A stretch of DNA of 64,000 nt, taken from positions 1 to 64,000 of the forward strand of contig MU400546.1 of assembly GCA_022578965.1 (NCBI GenBank). Direction: 5' to 3'. Below the pieces are notes generated by a model, which worked only from the letters and a program-made list of their open reading frames with translations, did no database searches and was not told where the DNA came from. Positions 53,801 to 63,013 of the stretch are shown here, piece after piece. The position numbers were made by a program, and so were the translations under genes. Source of the DNA: Xylaria sp. FL1777. Lineage: Eukaryota > Ascomycota > Sordariomycetes > Xylariales > Xylariaceae. Positions within the stretch are counted from its first letter, which is position 1; the number at the start of each line of letters is the position of its first letter.

Positions 53801-56333
53801 GCACTTATAAATATAATAATTATTTATATTATATTTTTAATAAATTGTTTTTTTTATTAAATAAAAATTATTTAACTTTATTTATTATAAAAAATTAAAT
53901 AATTATTTGCTTTATTTTTATTTTTTAAAGTTATATTTACTTTTTTATAAATATTTAAAAGTTATAATATTAATACTAAATATTTGCTTTTTTAATAAAT
54001 TTATGCTAATTTTGTAATATTATAATGTTTATAATTCTTAATTAATTAATTAAACATATTAATTTTATAGTTTTTTTAGTATTTTTTTTAGTTTTTTTTT
54101 TATAATTGCTACGTTTTTTTGTTTTAATTTTAACTGCTATATTTATTTAGTAATATTATTTATGTTTTAATTATAAGCAAAGTATTAAGCTAATTTTATT
54201 TATTGCTTTTTAATAATAATTATTTTTATAGCTAATATAGTTATATTAATAGCTAGCTTAATAGTATTAATAATAATATATAAAAGCTTATTAAAATTAT
54301 AATTATATAAATAATTAACTTTTTTTTATGCTTTATATACTTTTTTTGTTTTTTTAAAGTAAAAATTTAGCTTAGATTTTTTATTAATTTAGTTGTTTAA
54401 TGTTTTATAAAAGTTTTTATAAAATATTTTATTTAAGTTATTATATAATTTTTTAAAAAATTTTATTATTTTATTAATAGTATTTTAATTTAGCTTTTTA
54501 AGCAAATTTTAAATAAATTAAAAATTAAAATAATAATTTTTTTAAGCTTTAATATTTTTAGTATATATTTAATACTAAAAGAAATAAGTTTTAAAATTAG
54601 TAAAATATATAATTTTTAAGCAAGCTTTAAAATTTTATAATATAATAATAGTAAATTTATTTTGTTTAAAGTTTTAAAGCTTAAACTTTTGTTTAAGTAG
54701 TTTATAAGCTTTTATTTAAAATAAGCAATCTTTTAATATTATTTTTACTATTTTTTTTGTTTAAAAAATATTACAATAAATAAAAACTTATTTAATTTTA
54801 TTAATGTTTTTAAAACGTTTTATATAAAAAAAAGCATTTAAATTATTTAGCTATTTGCTTATTTTTAATTTATTAAATAATAAATACTAGTTTAGTTTTA
54901 AATTAAAAAGCATAAATAATAGCTTAATTTTAGTATTATGTTTATTATTAAAATAGCTTAAACTAAATAAAATTATTTTAATACTTTTTAAAAATAATAA
55001 GCTAGTTATTTTTATTTTTTTTGTTTATAAATAGTTTTAATGTTTTTTATATATTAATATAAAAAAATCTAACGATTTTTTATAGCTAAATTATTTAATT
55101 AAGCTATAATTTTTAAACTTTTAAGTTATATAATAAAATAAAGTAAAGTTTATATAAAAATAACAAAAAAAATAAACTACAAAAAATAATAAAAATAAAC
55201 TAAATAAAAATATAAGTTTAAAAAAAAAAAAAGTATAAAATGCTTAAAATTTTTAAATATTTTATATATTTAGGTTTTTTTATGCTATTTTTTTAAACTT
55301 TTTTTTTTTTTAAAAAACCTAATGATTTTTTTTGTTTGCGTTTATAAAAATTATTAGCTTATTTTTTATAGCTTTTTAAGTTTTTCTTTAAATGCTTTTA
55401 TATTTTTGTTTTTTGTACGCTTTTATTTTTATATATGCTTTATAACGTTTAGTTTTTTTGTTTTTTGATTTAATTTGTTTTATTTTATATAAGTTTTATT
55501 AAGCAGGCTTTATTTTTTTATAACTTTTTATTTATAAAAGTAGCATGCTTTTTTTTTTTTTTAAAGCTTTTTTATTTAATAATAAGCGCTATAAAAAAGC
55601 AATAGTTATATTTTATGCAAAGTTTTTAAGCAATAGCTAGCTTATATTTAAAAAACCTTACTTTTTATTTTTTAATAAAGAATTATATTAGCTTAAAAAA
55701 TAAAATATATTTTTAATTATTAAAAGCTTTATGTATTAATATATAAACCTAGATTTATTTAATATAAATAAGCGTTAAATTTGCTTATATTATAGCTTTT
55801 AGAAGTTTTTACAATTTTTATTCTTTTTTTAGGCCTGTTTTTTGTTTTTTTTTGCTTATATAAAAGCAATTATGCTTTTTTTTTTATAAAGCATTAGCTT
55901 TTTAGTATAAATTTTTTCTTTTTAGCTTTTTAAGAGTTTTTAACAAATAGTTTTCTAGCTATGCTATTTTAAAAATTATATTAATATTTTAATACTTAAT
56001 TGTTGTTTTACTAAAAAAAATAAAAGCACTTTATAAACTAGATTAAAAAAAACAGTTTAACATTTTTATATGTTTGTTTTAAGCTTTATTAATTAAAAGC
56101 TGCTAACTTAAATGTTTATTACTAATTATAACTAAATTGTTTATATTAAGCAAGCTTTGCTTATTATTAATTAAAGCAATTAAATATAATATATTATGTT
56201 TTGTTTATAGAAATTATAACAATTAATAAATAAATAAATTAAATATATAAATTAATAATAATAAATTGCTTGTTTATTAGTTTTATAATATTATTTATAA
56301 TAAATAAAAAATTAGCTTTACTAAAAATACTAA

Positions 56334-56637
56334 TAAAATAAAGCAATATAATTGCGCAAAATTTACTATAATACTTTAATTGCAAAAAAATAAGTTATAA
56401 CTTATATATTTAAATAATTAAGCTATATATAAATTAAAGAATTAAATAATTAATTAAAAAGCTATTTAATAATATAAATAAAATAACTATAGCTAATTTT
56501 TATAATATTAAGCATAATAGTTAAATTTATACTTTAAAATTTAACATAATATTTATACTTTTATTTTTATTATATAACTTAGCTTAAACTTACTTTAACT
56601 AGTTAGTTAGCTTATTTAGTTATTTTATTTTACTTTA
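56334..56637 (-). repeat. E3 5' LTR, 304 bp
   Basis: On the plus strand it starts TAAAATAAAGCAATATAATT and ends ATTTTATTTTACTTTA, followed by the target duplication ATAT. The inside flank matches that of E1 and E2 (AATACTAA on the plus strand). Confidence 0.88.
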
Positions 56638-57240
56638 ATATAAACAAAAAAAAGCTCTTTTAATTATTAACATTATATTTATTAAACTTATAAAGCTTTA
56701 TATAATATATATTTTTAATATTAACTATATGCTTAATAATTAAAATATTAAAATGTTATAATAAAATATAACAATAAATGTTATAATAAAATATATAGCA
56801 TATAATAATTAATAATAACTTAAGCTTGCTTTAATTTTTGCTAATAAATTAGTTTAACTAAAAATTTTAACTAAACTTTTTTAACTATAATAAGTAAATA
56901 TTACTTTTAAATAAACTAAGTATTTTAATTAACTGCTAAATAAACAATTAATAATTTTTATTATTTTAAGATTAATTAATATAATATATAACATAATTAT
57001 TTTAGCAAACAAAAAAGTTTAAAATAATTATTATATTATAATAGCTTATGTTTTAATAAATTTGTTTTTTAAATTATTATTTAACTAAAATTATATATAT
57101 ATATAATTATAGCTAAAAAATAAACCTAATAGCTAAACTAAACCTATTTTTTACTTAAAAATCATACAATTATTGTTTTAAAAACAATCATTGTTTTTTA
57201 AAACAATCATTATAATACTAAACAAGTATTATAAGCTTAA
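56638..57240 (-). other. Right end of the AT-rich block, probably the 5' end of G-old
   Basis: By the insertion order this DNA was contiguous with 37952 before E3 arrived, so it should be the 5' untranslated or LTR end of the older element, or DNA just outside it. No frame is readable. Near 57,170-57,240 there are short near-repeats of TTGTTTT(T)AAAACAATCAT and a small hairpin (ATAATACT...AGTATTAT). No LTR boundary or target duplication can be fixed because the other end of G-old is outside the window. Confidence 0.35.
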
Positions 57241-58511
57241 ACAATAATTATGTTTCTACTTTTGTCTACGTTATAGTAGTCAGTTAGTTAGTTAGCTAGC
57301 CGGCTAGCCAGTTAGTCAATTGGATCGATCTGCTTCTAATGCACCAATGCATGTTTACACACGAACTAGTTAATTGTCTTCTTGGAATGTGAACGATTTT
57401 AGTAGTAAAGGATTTAAATCATGACTGTAAATACTTTTAAGCATCTATATTATTGACCAGGCCTACAGGAGATGTAAAATATGGGCAGTGTTATTTTCAT
57501 TCCGTTGATATATGAGTGGTACCTAGGTTATATGCCTACTACGTAGGTACCTAAGGTACGTTGTAAGTCTCCTATACCGGGTGAAAGGGGTTCGAGCCTG
57601 GCTGTGAGTAACAAAAGGCTATAGATAAAACAAGAAACAAGGGCTCACTGCATTAAATGAAGAGTTTAAATAAATAGGTTAGAGGAGAGAAGCAAAATAA
57701 CAGAGATATGATAAATAGAGGAGTTATTCAATAATAACAAAAAATTAAAAAAGAATAATGGAGTTGACCATCTCCATCTCAAACCATCACCCCATGTCCC
57801 CGAGCCAAACGTGTTCCAACACACCATGCGACGGGGGAGATACTCTGCAGCGTGAAGCCTCCCTGAAGTTTCCTCTCCATTTCCTAGGGCCGCCTAATCA
57901 ACACTGGTTACCCAAGTGGATAGGTGACCACCGCGGCATTTGCGTTGGGCGCAGCGTCGGGGGTTCTTATGGTCATGGGAGTGACGGTCTGAGAATTACA
58001 AGCGCCTTCAACCAGTTAGACCATTACAGTCGAAAATTTGGACTCTTATTTTGATTTATCAAGGGCAGTGTGGGTAAAGTCCGGGCTAAAAACTGGTCTT
58101 TGATTGGTTGATTTCTTGTGGAGCTAACTACAGATGCTGAGCTACCTAGGTACCTAGGTACATATGCTGGGAGCTGTCTACTTAGCTACCTACCTACCTA
58201 GATACTACCATACTTCATCATCGCTTTCGATTGAAGATTGAAGCCCCCAGCATCGCAAATGCGCAGGCAGATCCCAGAGGTCTTCTCTAGTCCCATATCC
58301 GCGCTACGATGGCTTCTTCGTATGTTGACTCTTCTTCACAGCTAATTAGTTACTAATCCCTGTAGTAGTACACCCACAATCAGCCGTCAAATCAGGGATT
58401 GATCAGTAATTCCTACTTCACATTTCGTATCTCGAGCCATCCCACCATCGAGCGTCAAAATCGAATACTGGCCAATCGACCTCCCTGTACTAAACCGCCA
58501 AATCACCGACC
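57241..58511. other. Transition and intergenic region before PIG-H
   Basis: Composition becomes balanced. There is a GCTAGCCGGCTAGC palindrome with GTTA repeats at about 57,285-57,318. CCTAGGTA/TACCTAGG low-complexity motifs lie at about 57,520-57,560 and 58,140-58,205. A 98-codon frame at 57758-58054 has no recognisable family and is not called. Just upstream of PIG-H a short ATG frame (58309) runs into GTATGT (58320) with a TACTAAT branch-like site at 58351-58357, which could be a 5' UTR intron. No tRNA could be folded. Confidence 0.6.
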
Positions 58512-59195
58512 ATGTTAACGACAACCCCGTACCTCCGCATCCGGCGCCCCTCGCCCACAGCCGCCGAATTCACCGTCTCGACGCTCCCACCCCTAACCGT
58601 GCCTCTACGCCTCTCTCTCTACGCCATCTACATCCTCAGCGGGCTCCTGAGCGGTCTAATCCTGCTCTTCCTGTACGCGGCCTGGGCACAGAGTCCCTAC
58701 GGCTCGTTCCCCTCGCCAGAACCCCCGCCAGCATCCCTCTCGACCGCGCACCTCCTCTCAGCCCTCCTCGCCTCGCGACCCGGCGTCCTAGCAACCCATC
58801 TAGCGAGCCGGTCGTCGCCGCGCCTCGCCGTCCCCGCCTGCGCCCTCGCGCTGTATGCGCTGACGCGCCGCCTGTACACCGAGGAGTCGCTGCTCGTGCT
58901 CCGCGGCCTCGGCATCCAGACGCGCTCCAGCAAGGGCGGCATCCTCGCCGGCCGCGCCGCCACGCGCTTCATCCCCACCGAGAAGATCCAGGACGTCCTC
59001 GTCAACGAGGCCTTCCTTGGCTTCGAGGTCCGCTCCTACCTCGTGGTCGTCGTCGATGGCGAGTCCGATGTCGTCGTCGTCTTCCCGAAGCTTCTGCCCC
59101 GCGCTGACGTCGTCGAGAAGGTCTGGAGGGGCGTGAGAGAGTGTCTTTATGAGCGCGGCGTTGGAAACGGCAGCGCGTTCGGTGGAAAGGGTTGA
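58512..59195 (+). CDS. GPI15: GPI-GlcNAc transferase complex subunit PIG-H (GPI15 family)
   Basis: The predicted protein has 227 residues in one exon. PIG-H is a non-catalytic subunit of the ER-membrane complex that transfers GlcNAc to phosphatidylinositol, the first step of GPI-anchor synthesis. The C-terminal two thirds carries the conserved PIG-H block: EESLLVLRGLGIQT (124-137), FIPTEKIQDVLVNEAF (153-168), then VVVVFPKLLPRADVVEKVW (187-205). Two hydrophobic segments (about 33-58 and 104-118) precede it, as in the family's hairpin anchor. The Pro/Ser/Ala linker between them is longer than in yeast, as is common in filamentous fungi. ATG at 58512 follows ACC and is the first in frame before the conserved part. 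It converges with the pseudouridine synthase gene, 267 bp away. The gene looks intact despite lying about 1.3 kb from RIP-mutated DNA. Confidence 0.9.
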   Translation: MLTTTPYLRIRRPSPTAAEFTVSTLPPLTVPLRLSLYAIYILSGLLSGLILLFLYAAWAQSPYGSFPSPEPPPASLSTAHLLSALLASRPGVLATHLASRSSPRLAVPACALALYALTRRLYTEESLLVLRGLGIQTRSSKGGILAGRAATRFIPTEKIQDVLVNEAFLGFEVRSYLVVVVDGESDVVVVFPKLLPRADVVEKVWRGVRECLYERGVGNGSAFGGKG

Positions 59196-59462
59196 GGTTG
59201 GGATAGTGGGCGTTATGTTGCTTGACTACCTAACGGTTGGTCACGAATGAGAATCACTCAACTCGATTATGGAACATGGAGCATGGGTGGCGTTTTGGAG
59301 ATGATTTTACTTGGTCTTCGAGAAGCTGATGATACCCCCTGGGCTTTGCATAGCGTGGTCATTTTCAATGTCTAGCTCTAATTCTGATATACTCACATTC
59401 ATCTCGCTGGATTGATCGATTAATCGTTTCTCGATATCCCCAATGACATGCTATGCAAAACT

Positions 59463-61349
59463 CTACGCCACAGCCTCACTGCTCCCATCCTCTACAGTCT
59501 GAACAACCTCACCACGGGCTGCCGCCTCGGCCTTCCTCTGCGCAATGACCGCCTGCATATGCGCCGCATCCTCGTATCCCTGTCTCCTAGCCTCCTTATC
59601 GTACGCCTCCTGCGGCGACGCAAGCCGAGGTTTCTTGAGCAAAGGCACGTACGTCCCGACGCTGCGCTCCCGATTGCCGCCCTCGAAGGCCTTCAGCTTG
59701 GCAGGCGCATACTGCGGCGCCTTGGGGTCCCTCCGCAGCGAGAGGTCGGCCTGCGTGGCCACGATCCCCAGGAGCTGGGCGGCGAGCAGCTCGTCCATCT
59801 TGCGCTCGCGCCACTGCTCCCACACGTGGTCCACGAGCCCCGAGGCGCCGTGCGCCTCCGCCGCGCGCCCCTCCCCCACGTACACCCACTCCATCCCGTC
59901 CGTGCGCGTCGGGTCGTCCAGGTCCCGCGGGAACAGGCAGTTCCAGAGCACGAGCGGCGTCTCGTTCGCCAGCACGTACGCCGGCCGCCGCGGCTCCGCC
60001 GCCACATCCAGCAGCCGGTCGACCACGCTCGCATCCTCGAGCCCCTGGCCCACCGCGAACAGCACCGCCACCATGCACCGGATCTGGTGCCACAGGAACG
60101 CGGACCCGCGCACGTGGAAGTAGTACACCTTTGGGAAATCCTCTGGCGCAGAGGCGGGGGGAGAAGAAGAAGAAGAAGAAGAAGAAGGGGAAGAAAGAGA
60201 AGAAGGCCGGAATTCGTCGTCGAGGAGGTGCGGCAGCGCCGTCTCCGCGCCGCGCACCTCGACGACGTCGCTCTCGAAGATCCGCCGCTGGAAGGTCTGC
60301 TGCGTCTTGCCGCCGTCGATCTTGCAGAAGTTGCGGAAGTCGTGCAGGCCCTCGAATTTCTTGGCTGCCGCCCGCATCGCCTCGATGTCCAGCCAGCCGT
60401 CCTTCGGCTTGTTCCCCTCGCCGGCCCTGCTTCCGCTTCCGCTTCCGTTCTCGCGAGCCTCCGGGTCCTCTAAGCTCTGGGGCAGCGGCGAGTACGCCGG
60501 CTGCGTGAAGAAGTACCGGTACTGCCGCTCCCGACAGTGGTGTCTTGCGGAGAAGGCGGCGGGCGTCGTCGGACACCAGGCTAGGATCCGGATGTCGGGC
60601 GGCAGAAGCCGGTTCAGGAGGCGCGGGTACGGCAGCTCGTCGACGATATCGTCGAATTCGCGCTTCGGCGGCGCTTCTGCCGCCTCGGGTGTTTCTGTGT
60701 CGCCGACGTCTTCAGCAGTAGTTTCTGCGGCGGATTCGTCGCTTGGTGCCGTGGGACTTCCTCCTGGTTCCTTGGGTAGTGGTCGGTTACTCCTCACTCT
60801 GAGGCTGATGACCTGTCCGAAGGCGCTCACGCCGCGGTCCGTCCGGCCGCATTTGGAGTAATCCCACGCGTCCCAGCTCACCTCGTCCGGGTTCTTGGGG
60901 GAGATGAGGCAGCACTTGACCATGGCTTTCCAGAGCTCCTCCTCGATGGTCGGGACGCCGCCGTGCGACTGGTACTCGAACCCGCCGTAGTTCTTGCCCA
61001 GGTACGCGAGCTTCAGGGCGACCAGCCTCGTGGAGTGCTTTGACGGATCGAAGGCACGCCTGGCCTTCTTTTTCTTCGCCTCTGGCGTTTGTGTAGATGC
61101 GACTCCTTGGCTCCCTGGTAGGTCTTTTGCGCGGATCTCATTTTCCAGCGCCTCGATGTGCTCGATCAGAGCCCCCTTGCTCCATCCATTGTACTTGGAC
61201 GCACCCTCATCCATTTTGGACCGTCTGCTGGCGTTCACTTGTGTGGTGGAGAAGCTGCATTTGGCTGCTCGGCGTGCCGTCAAGGCTAGTTGGTGGAATC
61301 TATGCTGGCGCCAACTACGACATGCGCTGCTGCTGATGAGACACCGCAT
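59463..61349 (-). CDS. DEG1: tRNA pseudouridine(38/39) synthase, PUS3/DEG1 (TruA family)
   Basis: The predicted protein has 628 residues in one exon. The enzyme isomerises uridine 38/39 in the anticodon arm of tRNAs. The TruA motif CGRTDRGVSAFGQV is at 167-180, with catalytic Asp171. Further family blocks are RERQYRYFF (273-281), FEGLHDFRNFCKID (332-345) and FHVRGSAFLWHQIRCMVAVLF (410-430). The first about 45 residues are rich in Arg, Ser and Ala and lack acids, like a mitochondrial presequence. Met46 (MDEGASKYNGW) starts a segment with a short coiled coil (LIEHIEALENEI). Two starts could serve mitochondria and cytosol/nucleus. A Ser run at 386-395 comes from a GAA/TTC microsatellite. The acidic linker 196-240 and the Gly/Ser linker 300-316 are fungal-type insertions. 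The gene diverges from the GTPase gene and converges with PIG-H. Confidence 0.92.
   Translation of the reverse strand: MRCLISSSACRSWRQHRFHQLALTARRAAKCSFSTTQVNASRRSKMDEGASKYNGWSKGALIEHIEALENEIRAKDLPGSQGVASTQTPEAKKKKARRAFDPSKHSTRLVALKLAYLGKNYGGFEYQSHGGVPTIEEELWKAMVKCCLISPKNPDEVSWDAWDYSKCGRTDRGVSAFGQVISLRVRSNRPLPKEPGGSPTAPSDESAAETTAEDVGDTETPEAAEAPPKREFDDIVDELPYPRLLNRLLPPDIRILAWCPTTPAAFSARHHCRERQYRYFFTQPAYSPLPQSLEDPEARENGSGSGSRAGEGNKPKDGWLDIEAMRAAAKKFEGLHDFRNFCKIDGGKTQQTFQRRIFESDVVEVRGAETALPHLLDDEFRPSSLSSPSSSSSSSSPPASAPEDFPKVYYFHVRGSAFLWHQIRCMVAVLFAVGQGLEDASVVDRLLDVAAEPRRPAYVLANETPLVLWNCLFPRDLDDPTRTDGMEWVYVGEGRAAEAHGASGLVDHVWEQWRERKMDELLAAQLLGIVATQADLSLRRDPKAPQYAPAKLKAFEGGNRERSVGTYVPLLKKPRLASPQEAYDKEARRQGYEDAAHMQAVIAQRKAEAAARGEVVQTVEDGSSEAVA
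60163..60187. repeat. GAA trinucleotide microsatellite inside the PUS3/DEG1 gene
   Basis: Eight GAA units plus a G on the plus strand encode a serine run on the minus strand in a linker between two conserved TruA blocks. The unit length is three, so expansions keep the frame. Confidence 0.9.
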
Positions 61350-61705
61350 GCACTCTACCTGGCTTGCATGGATACCTAAGTAAGGTAAACTACCTAAGGC
61401 TAGGTTATACCACAGTTATAGTAACTATGAAATTGTTTTATACAGCACGAATTTAATTTGTTGCTTGTAGTATTTATTAGTAGTATGATGTCAAAGCTAG
61501 AAACAGACGAATTACGTCTTTAAAGGTTAAGGTCTTATCGATAAGCTCGTTACGCTGAGGCTAGGTAGAGGGAACTTCAACTATCAATTGTCAGCTCTTA
61601 CCTAGGTAGTTGAACAGGGGACCTGTCCTGTAATCTACCATTCTACCTAATATCTATTTTTTTTTAGAAAATTGATTTTGGAAAGACTACAATGCGCTGA
61701 ATTCG
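61350..61705. promoter_or_regulatory. Shared divergent upstream region of PUS3/DEG1 and the GTPase gene
   Basis: These 356 bp between two divergent start codons must hold both promoters. Visible are CCTAGGTA-type repeats (about 61,375-61,405 and 61,600-61,612), an AT-richer centre (61,410-61,500) and a T9 tract followed by AG just before the GTPase start (61,660-61,669). That tract could be a pyrimidine-rich element or a 3' splice site of a 5' UTR intron. No specific factor site was identified. Confidence 0.5.
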
Positions 61706-62399
61706 ATGGAGGAACATACTGTCAAAGTTCTGCTGCTCGGTGATGACAAAATCGGCAAGACAACATTTTTGTCGTGCGTTAATATTCGTATTCTGGCCGA
61801 GAAGGATTGAGCATGATTAACAGACGGTGCAGCCGAATTAGCGGGGGCGGGAATACCCTCGATGGGAAGGCTCCCATCACGTTATTACGAGACACAGATC
61901 AGCCTTTCATTTTCGAACTCCGCAACAGGAAACGGGCATATCGCCTTGAATTCTATGACACCGCCTATCCCGGCGACTGGCGGCTGCTAGAGCCAGACCT
62001 GGTTCTCATATGCTATGACATCAGCCAGCGACTGAGTTTAATCAACATGGAGCGAGTTGTCAGTATTTGACTTTTCCTCATCATTCTAACCAGCTCTAAC
62101 ACCCCACATGATCGCAGTGGATCAAAGAGATCCGAAGCACATTTCGTGCAAGCGATCGCATTCCTCTCATGGTGGCCGGTCTGAAAAGGGACCTGAGATC
62201 CGAGACTGATCCGAATGGCATCATATACCCCGAGGAAGGATACAAGGTATCACAAGGGATGAGGGCGGATAGATACATCGAATGCTCGGCGGTGACAGGT
62301 GAGCTGCTCAAGTTGGCATTTGAGGATATATGTAATACAGCTGCACAGACGAAGACCGAAGCCGGCGGGCAGAGCGAAGGGGGCTGCACCCTGATGTGA
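61706..62399 (+). CDS. Rho/Ras-like small GTPase (three exons, 194 aa)
   Basis: The exons are 61706-61773, 61824-62058 and 62118-62399. Introns of 50 bp (GTGCGT...CAG) and 59 bp (GTCAGT...CAG) keep the frame and give 194 residues. It has a P-loop GDDKIGKT (12-19), a switch II-like FYDTAYPGDW (67-75), hydrophobic strand LVLICYDIS (82-90), an NKxD-equivalent GLKRDL (122-127), an SAK-like CSAV (157-160) and a C-terminal CaaX box CTLM (191-194), so it is probably prenylated and membrane-bound. Switch II lacks the Gly and catalytic Gln of DTAGQ, and the Thr of switch I cannot be placed. GTP hydrolysis may be weak or altered. Similar atypical Rho-like proteins are common in filamentous ascomycetes; their role is unknown. 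It diverges from PUS3 and its 3' end faces RPC9, 103 bp away. Confidence 0.82.
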
Positions 62400-62502
62400 A
62401 TAGCTAGTGTCGGCGGATCATAGACCGAATGATTCGTGTAGATCCTCCAAAGCTGTGCCTCCAAATCTGTAGAGTCAATGTAATTTATGCTTAAGAAGAC
62501 GG

Positions 62503-63013
62503 TCAGCTACCATCCTCGGTGGCTTCCATGGCATCTTCATGATCTTCTTCAGCGGGCGACGGGAATTCGCCCAGGACCTCAACGATGATGTTGATGATCT
62601 CTTCCTGTTGCTGGTCGTCGAACCGTCCCTCCATTTCCTCGAGCACGGCATTGAGTGCGGGACTCGTCGTGGGCCGCATATTCACAATCATGATGCACTC
62701 GCCCTTGGTGATATTGTAGGGCTGCAGCCTCTTGAGCAAAACAGGGATAGAGGCGACATCATACGGCAAAGGTTTCTGACTTAGAGGGCCGGGGAACGTC
62801 TCGAAATACTTGAGCATCTGCACATCTTCGTAAGCCATGTGACTTGACTCGTGCAAATGATAGCAACTATAAGTCACTCGCCTCTCCTCGCAGCGTCTCT
62901 AGATTGCTTGGACCGCGACGCTTTTGGGACTGATACTGCTTAGCTTGCTCGGCGAGGAATGTGTACACCTCAACATTGGTCAAGACAGCATTTTGGGCTT
63001 CGAGGATCCTCAT
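62503..63013 (-). CDS. RPC17: DNA-directed RNA polymerase III subunit RPC9/RPC17 (Rpb4-like)
   Basis: Two exons, 63013-62882 (44 codons) and 62817-62503 (104 codons plus stop), give 148 residues, the normal size. RPC9 pairs with RPC8/RPC25 to form the stalk of RNA polymerase III, needed for initiation on tRNA and 5S genes in the nucleus. The N-terminus MRILEAQNAVLTNVEVYTFL and the block KRRGPSNLETL (31-41) are typical of the family. The C-terminal HRDC-like part includes LLKRLQPYNITKGECIMIVN, then an EMEGRFDDQQQEEII motif near the end and an acidic tail. The intron is placed at a GC donor (AG|GCGAGT) and GTGCAG acceptor, which keeps the frame. A GT donor 4 bp further in does not, with the same acceptor. 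Confidence 0.85.
62818..62881 (-). other. Apparent GC-AG intron in RPC17
   Basis: This 64-bp intron lies between LETLRGE and MLKYFETFPG. The donor GCGAGT matches the fungal consensus GTRAGT at every base except the GC, and the exon ends in AG, as is usual for functional GC introns. A possible branch site (GCTTACG) lies about 12 bases before the acceptor GTGCAG. Both exon parts join in phase 0. Confidence 0.7.

Larger units (their letters stand above)
37953..56637 (-). mobile_element. E3: large Gypsy-type LTR element carrying two Fot1-like insertions
   Basis: It spans 18,685 bp between 304-bp LTRs, with target duplications ATAC (37949-37952) and ATAT (56638-56641, one C-to-T change). Subtracting two insertions of 1,861 bp plus 2 bp TA each leaves 14,959 bp, exactly the length of E1. 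It has the same internal order as E1, with pol on the minus strand. Fot-B splits its integrase and Fot-A its 3' region. It lies in G-old near the right edge of the AT-rich block. Confidence 0.9.
1..57240. other. AT-rich, RIP-mutated block of nested transposons
   Basis: The whole stretch is visibly dominated by A and T. Repeated copies align base for base over many kilobases and differ almost only by C/T and G/A changes. Every former coding frame is broken by TAA/TAG where Gln, Trp or Arg codons are expected, and Asp/Glu/Gly positions read as Asn/Lys/Ser. This is the known signature of repeat-induced point mutation in ascomycetes. The few short open frames here are by-products: most lie antisense to the recognisable pol gene or inside it. 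Composition returns to normal over about 100 bases near 57,240. Such blocks are typical of fungal heterochromatin or centromere-flanking DNA; which one this is cannot be told from sequence alone. Confidence 0.95.

Noticed and set aside
57570..57615. tRNA-like T-loop box GGTTCGAGCC
   Set aside because: The flanking bases do not form a T stem, and no D arm or acceptor stem could be paired.
57921..57935. GGTGACCACC, resembling the C box of fungal 5S rRNA
   Set aside because: Only about 11 bases agree; the spacing to the CATGCGAC at about 57,826 does not fit a 5S gene and the rest does not align.
57758..58054. 98-codon open frame upstream of PIG-H
   Set aside because: No recognisable domain, no typical fungal start context, and it lies in a low-complexity intergenic region; it may be chance.
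59545..60861. Long overlapping frames on both strands within PUS3/DEG1 and PIG-H
   Set aside because: These are GC-rich shadow frames with Arg/Ala/Ser-rich translations; the TruA and PIG-H frames carry the conserved motifs.
62096..62464. Minus-strand frame opposite the GTPase third exon
   Set aside because: It is antisense to a recognised exon and has no family features.
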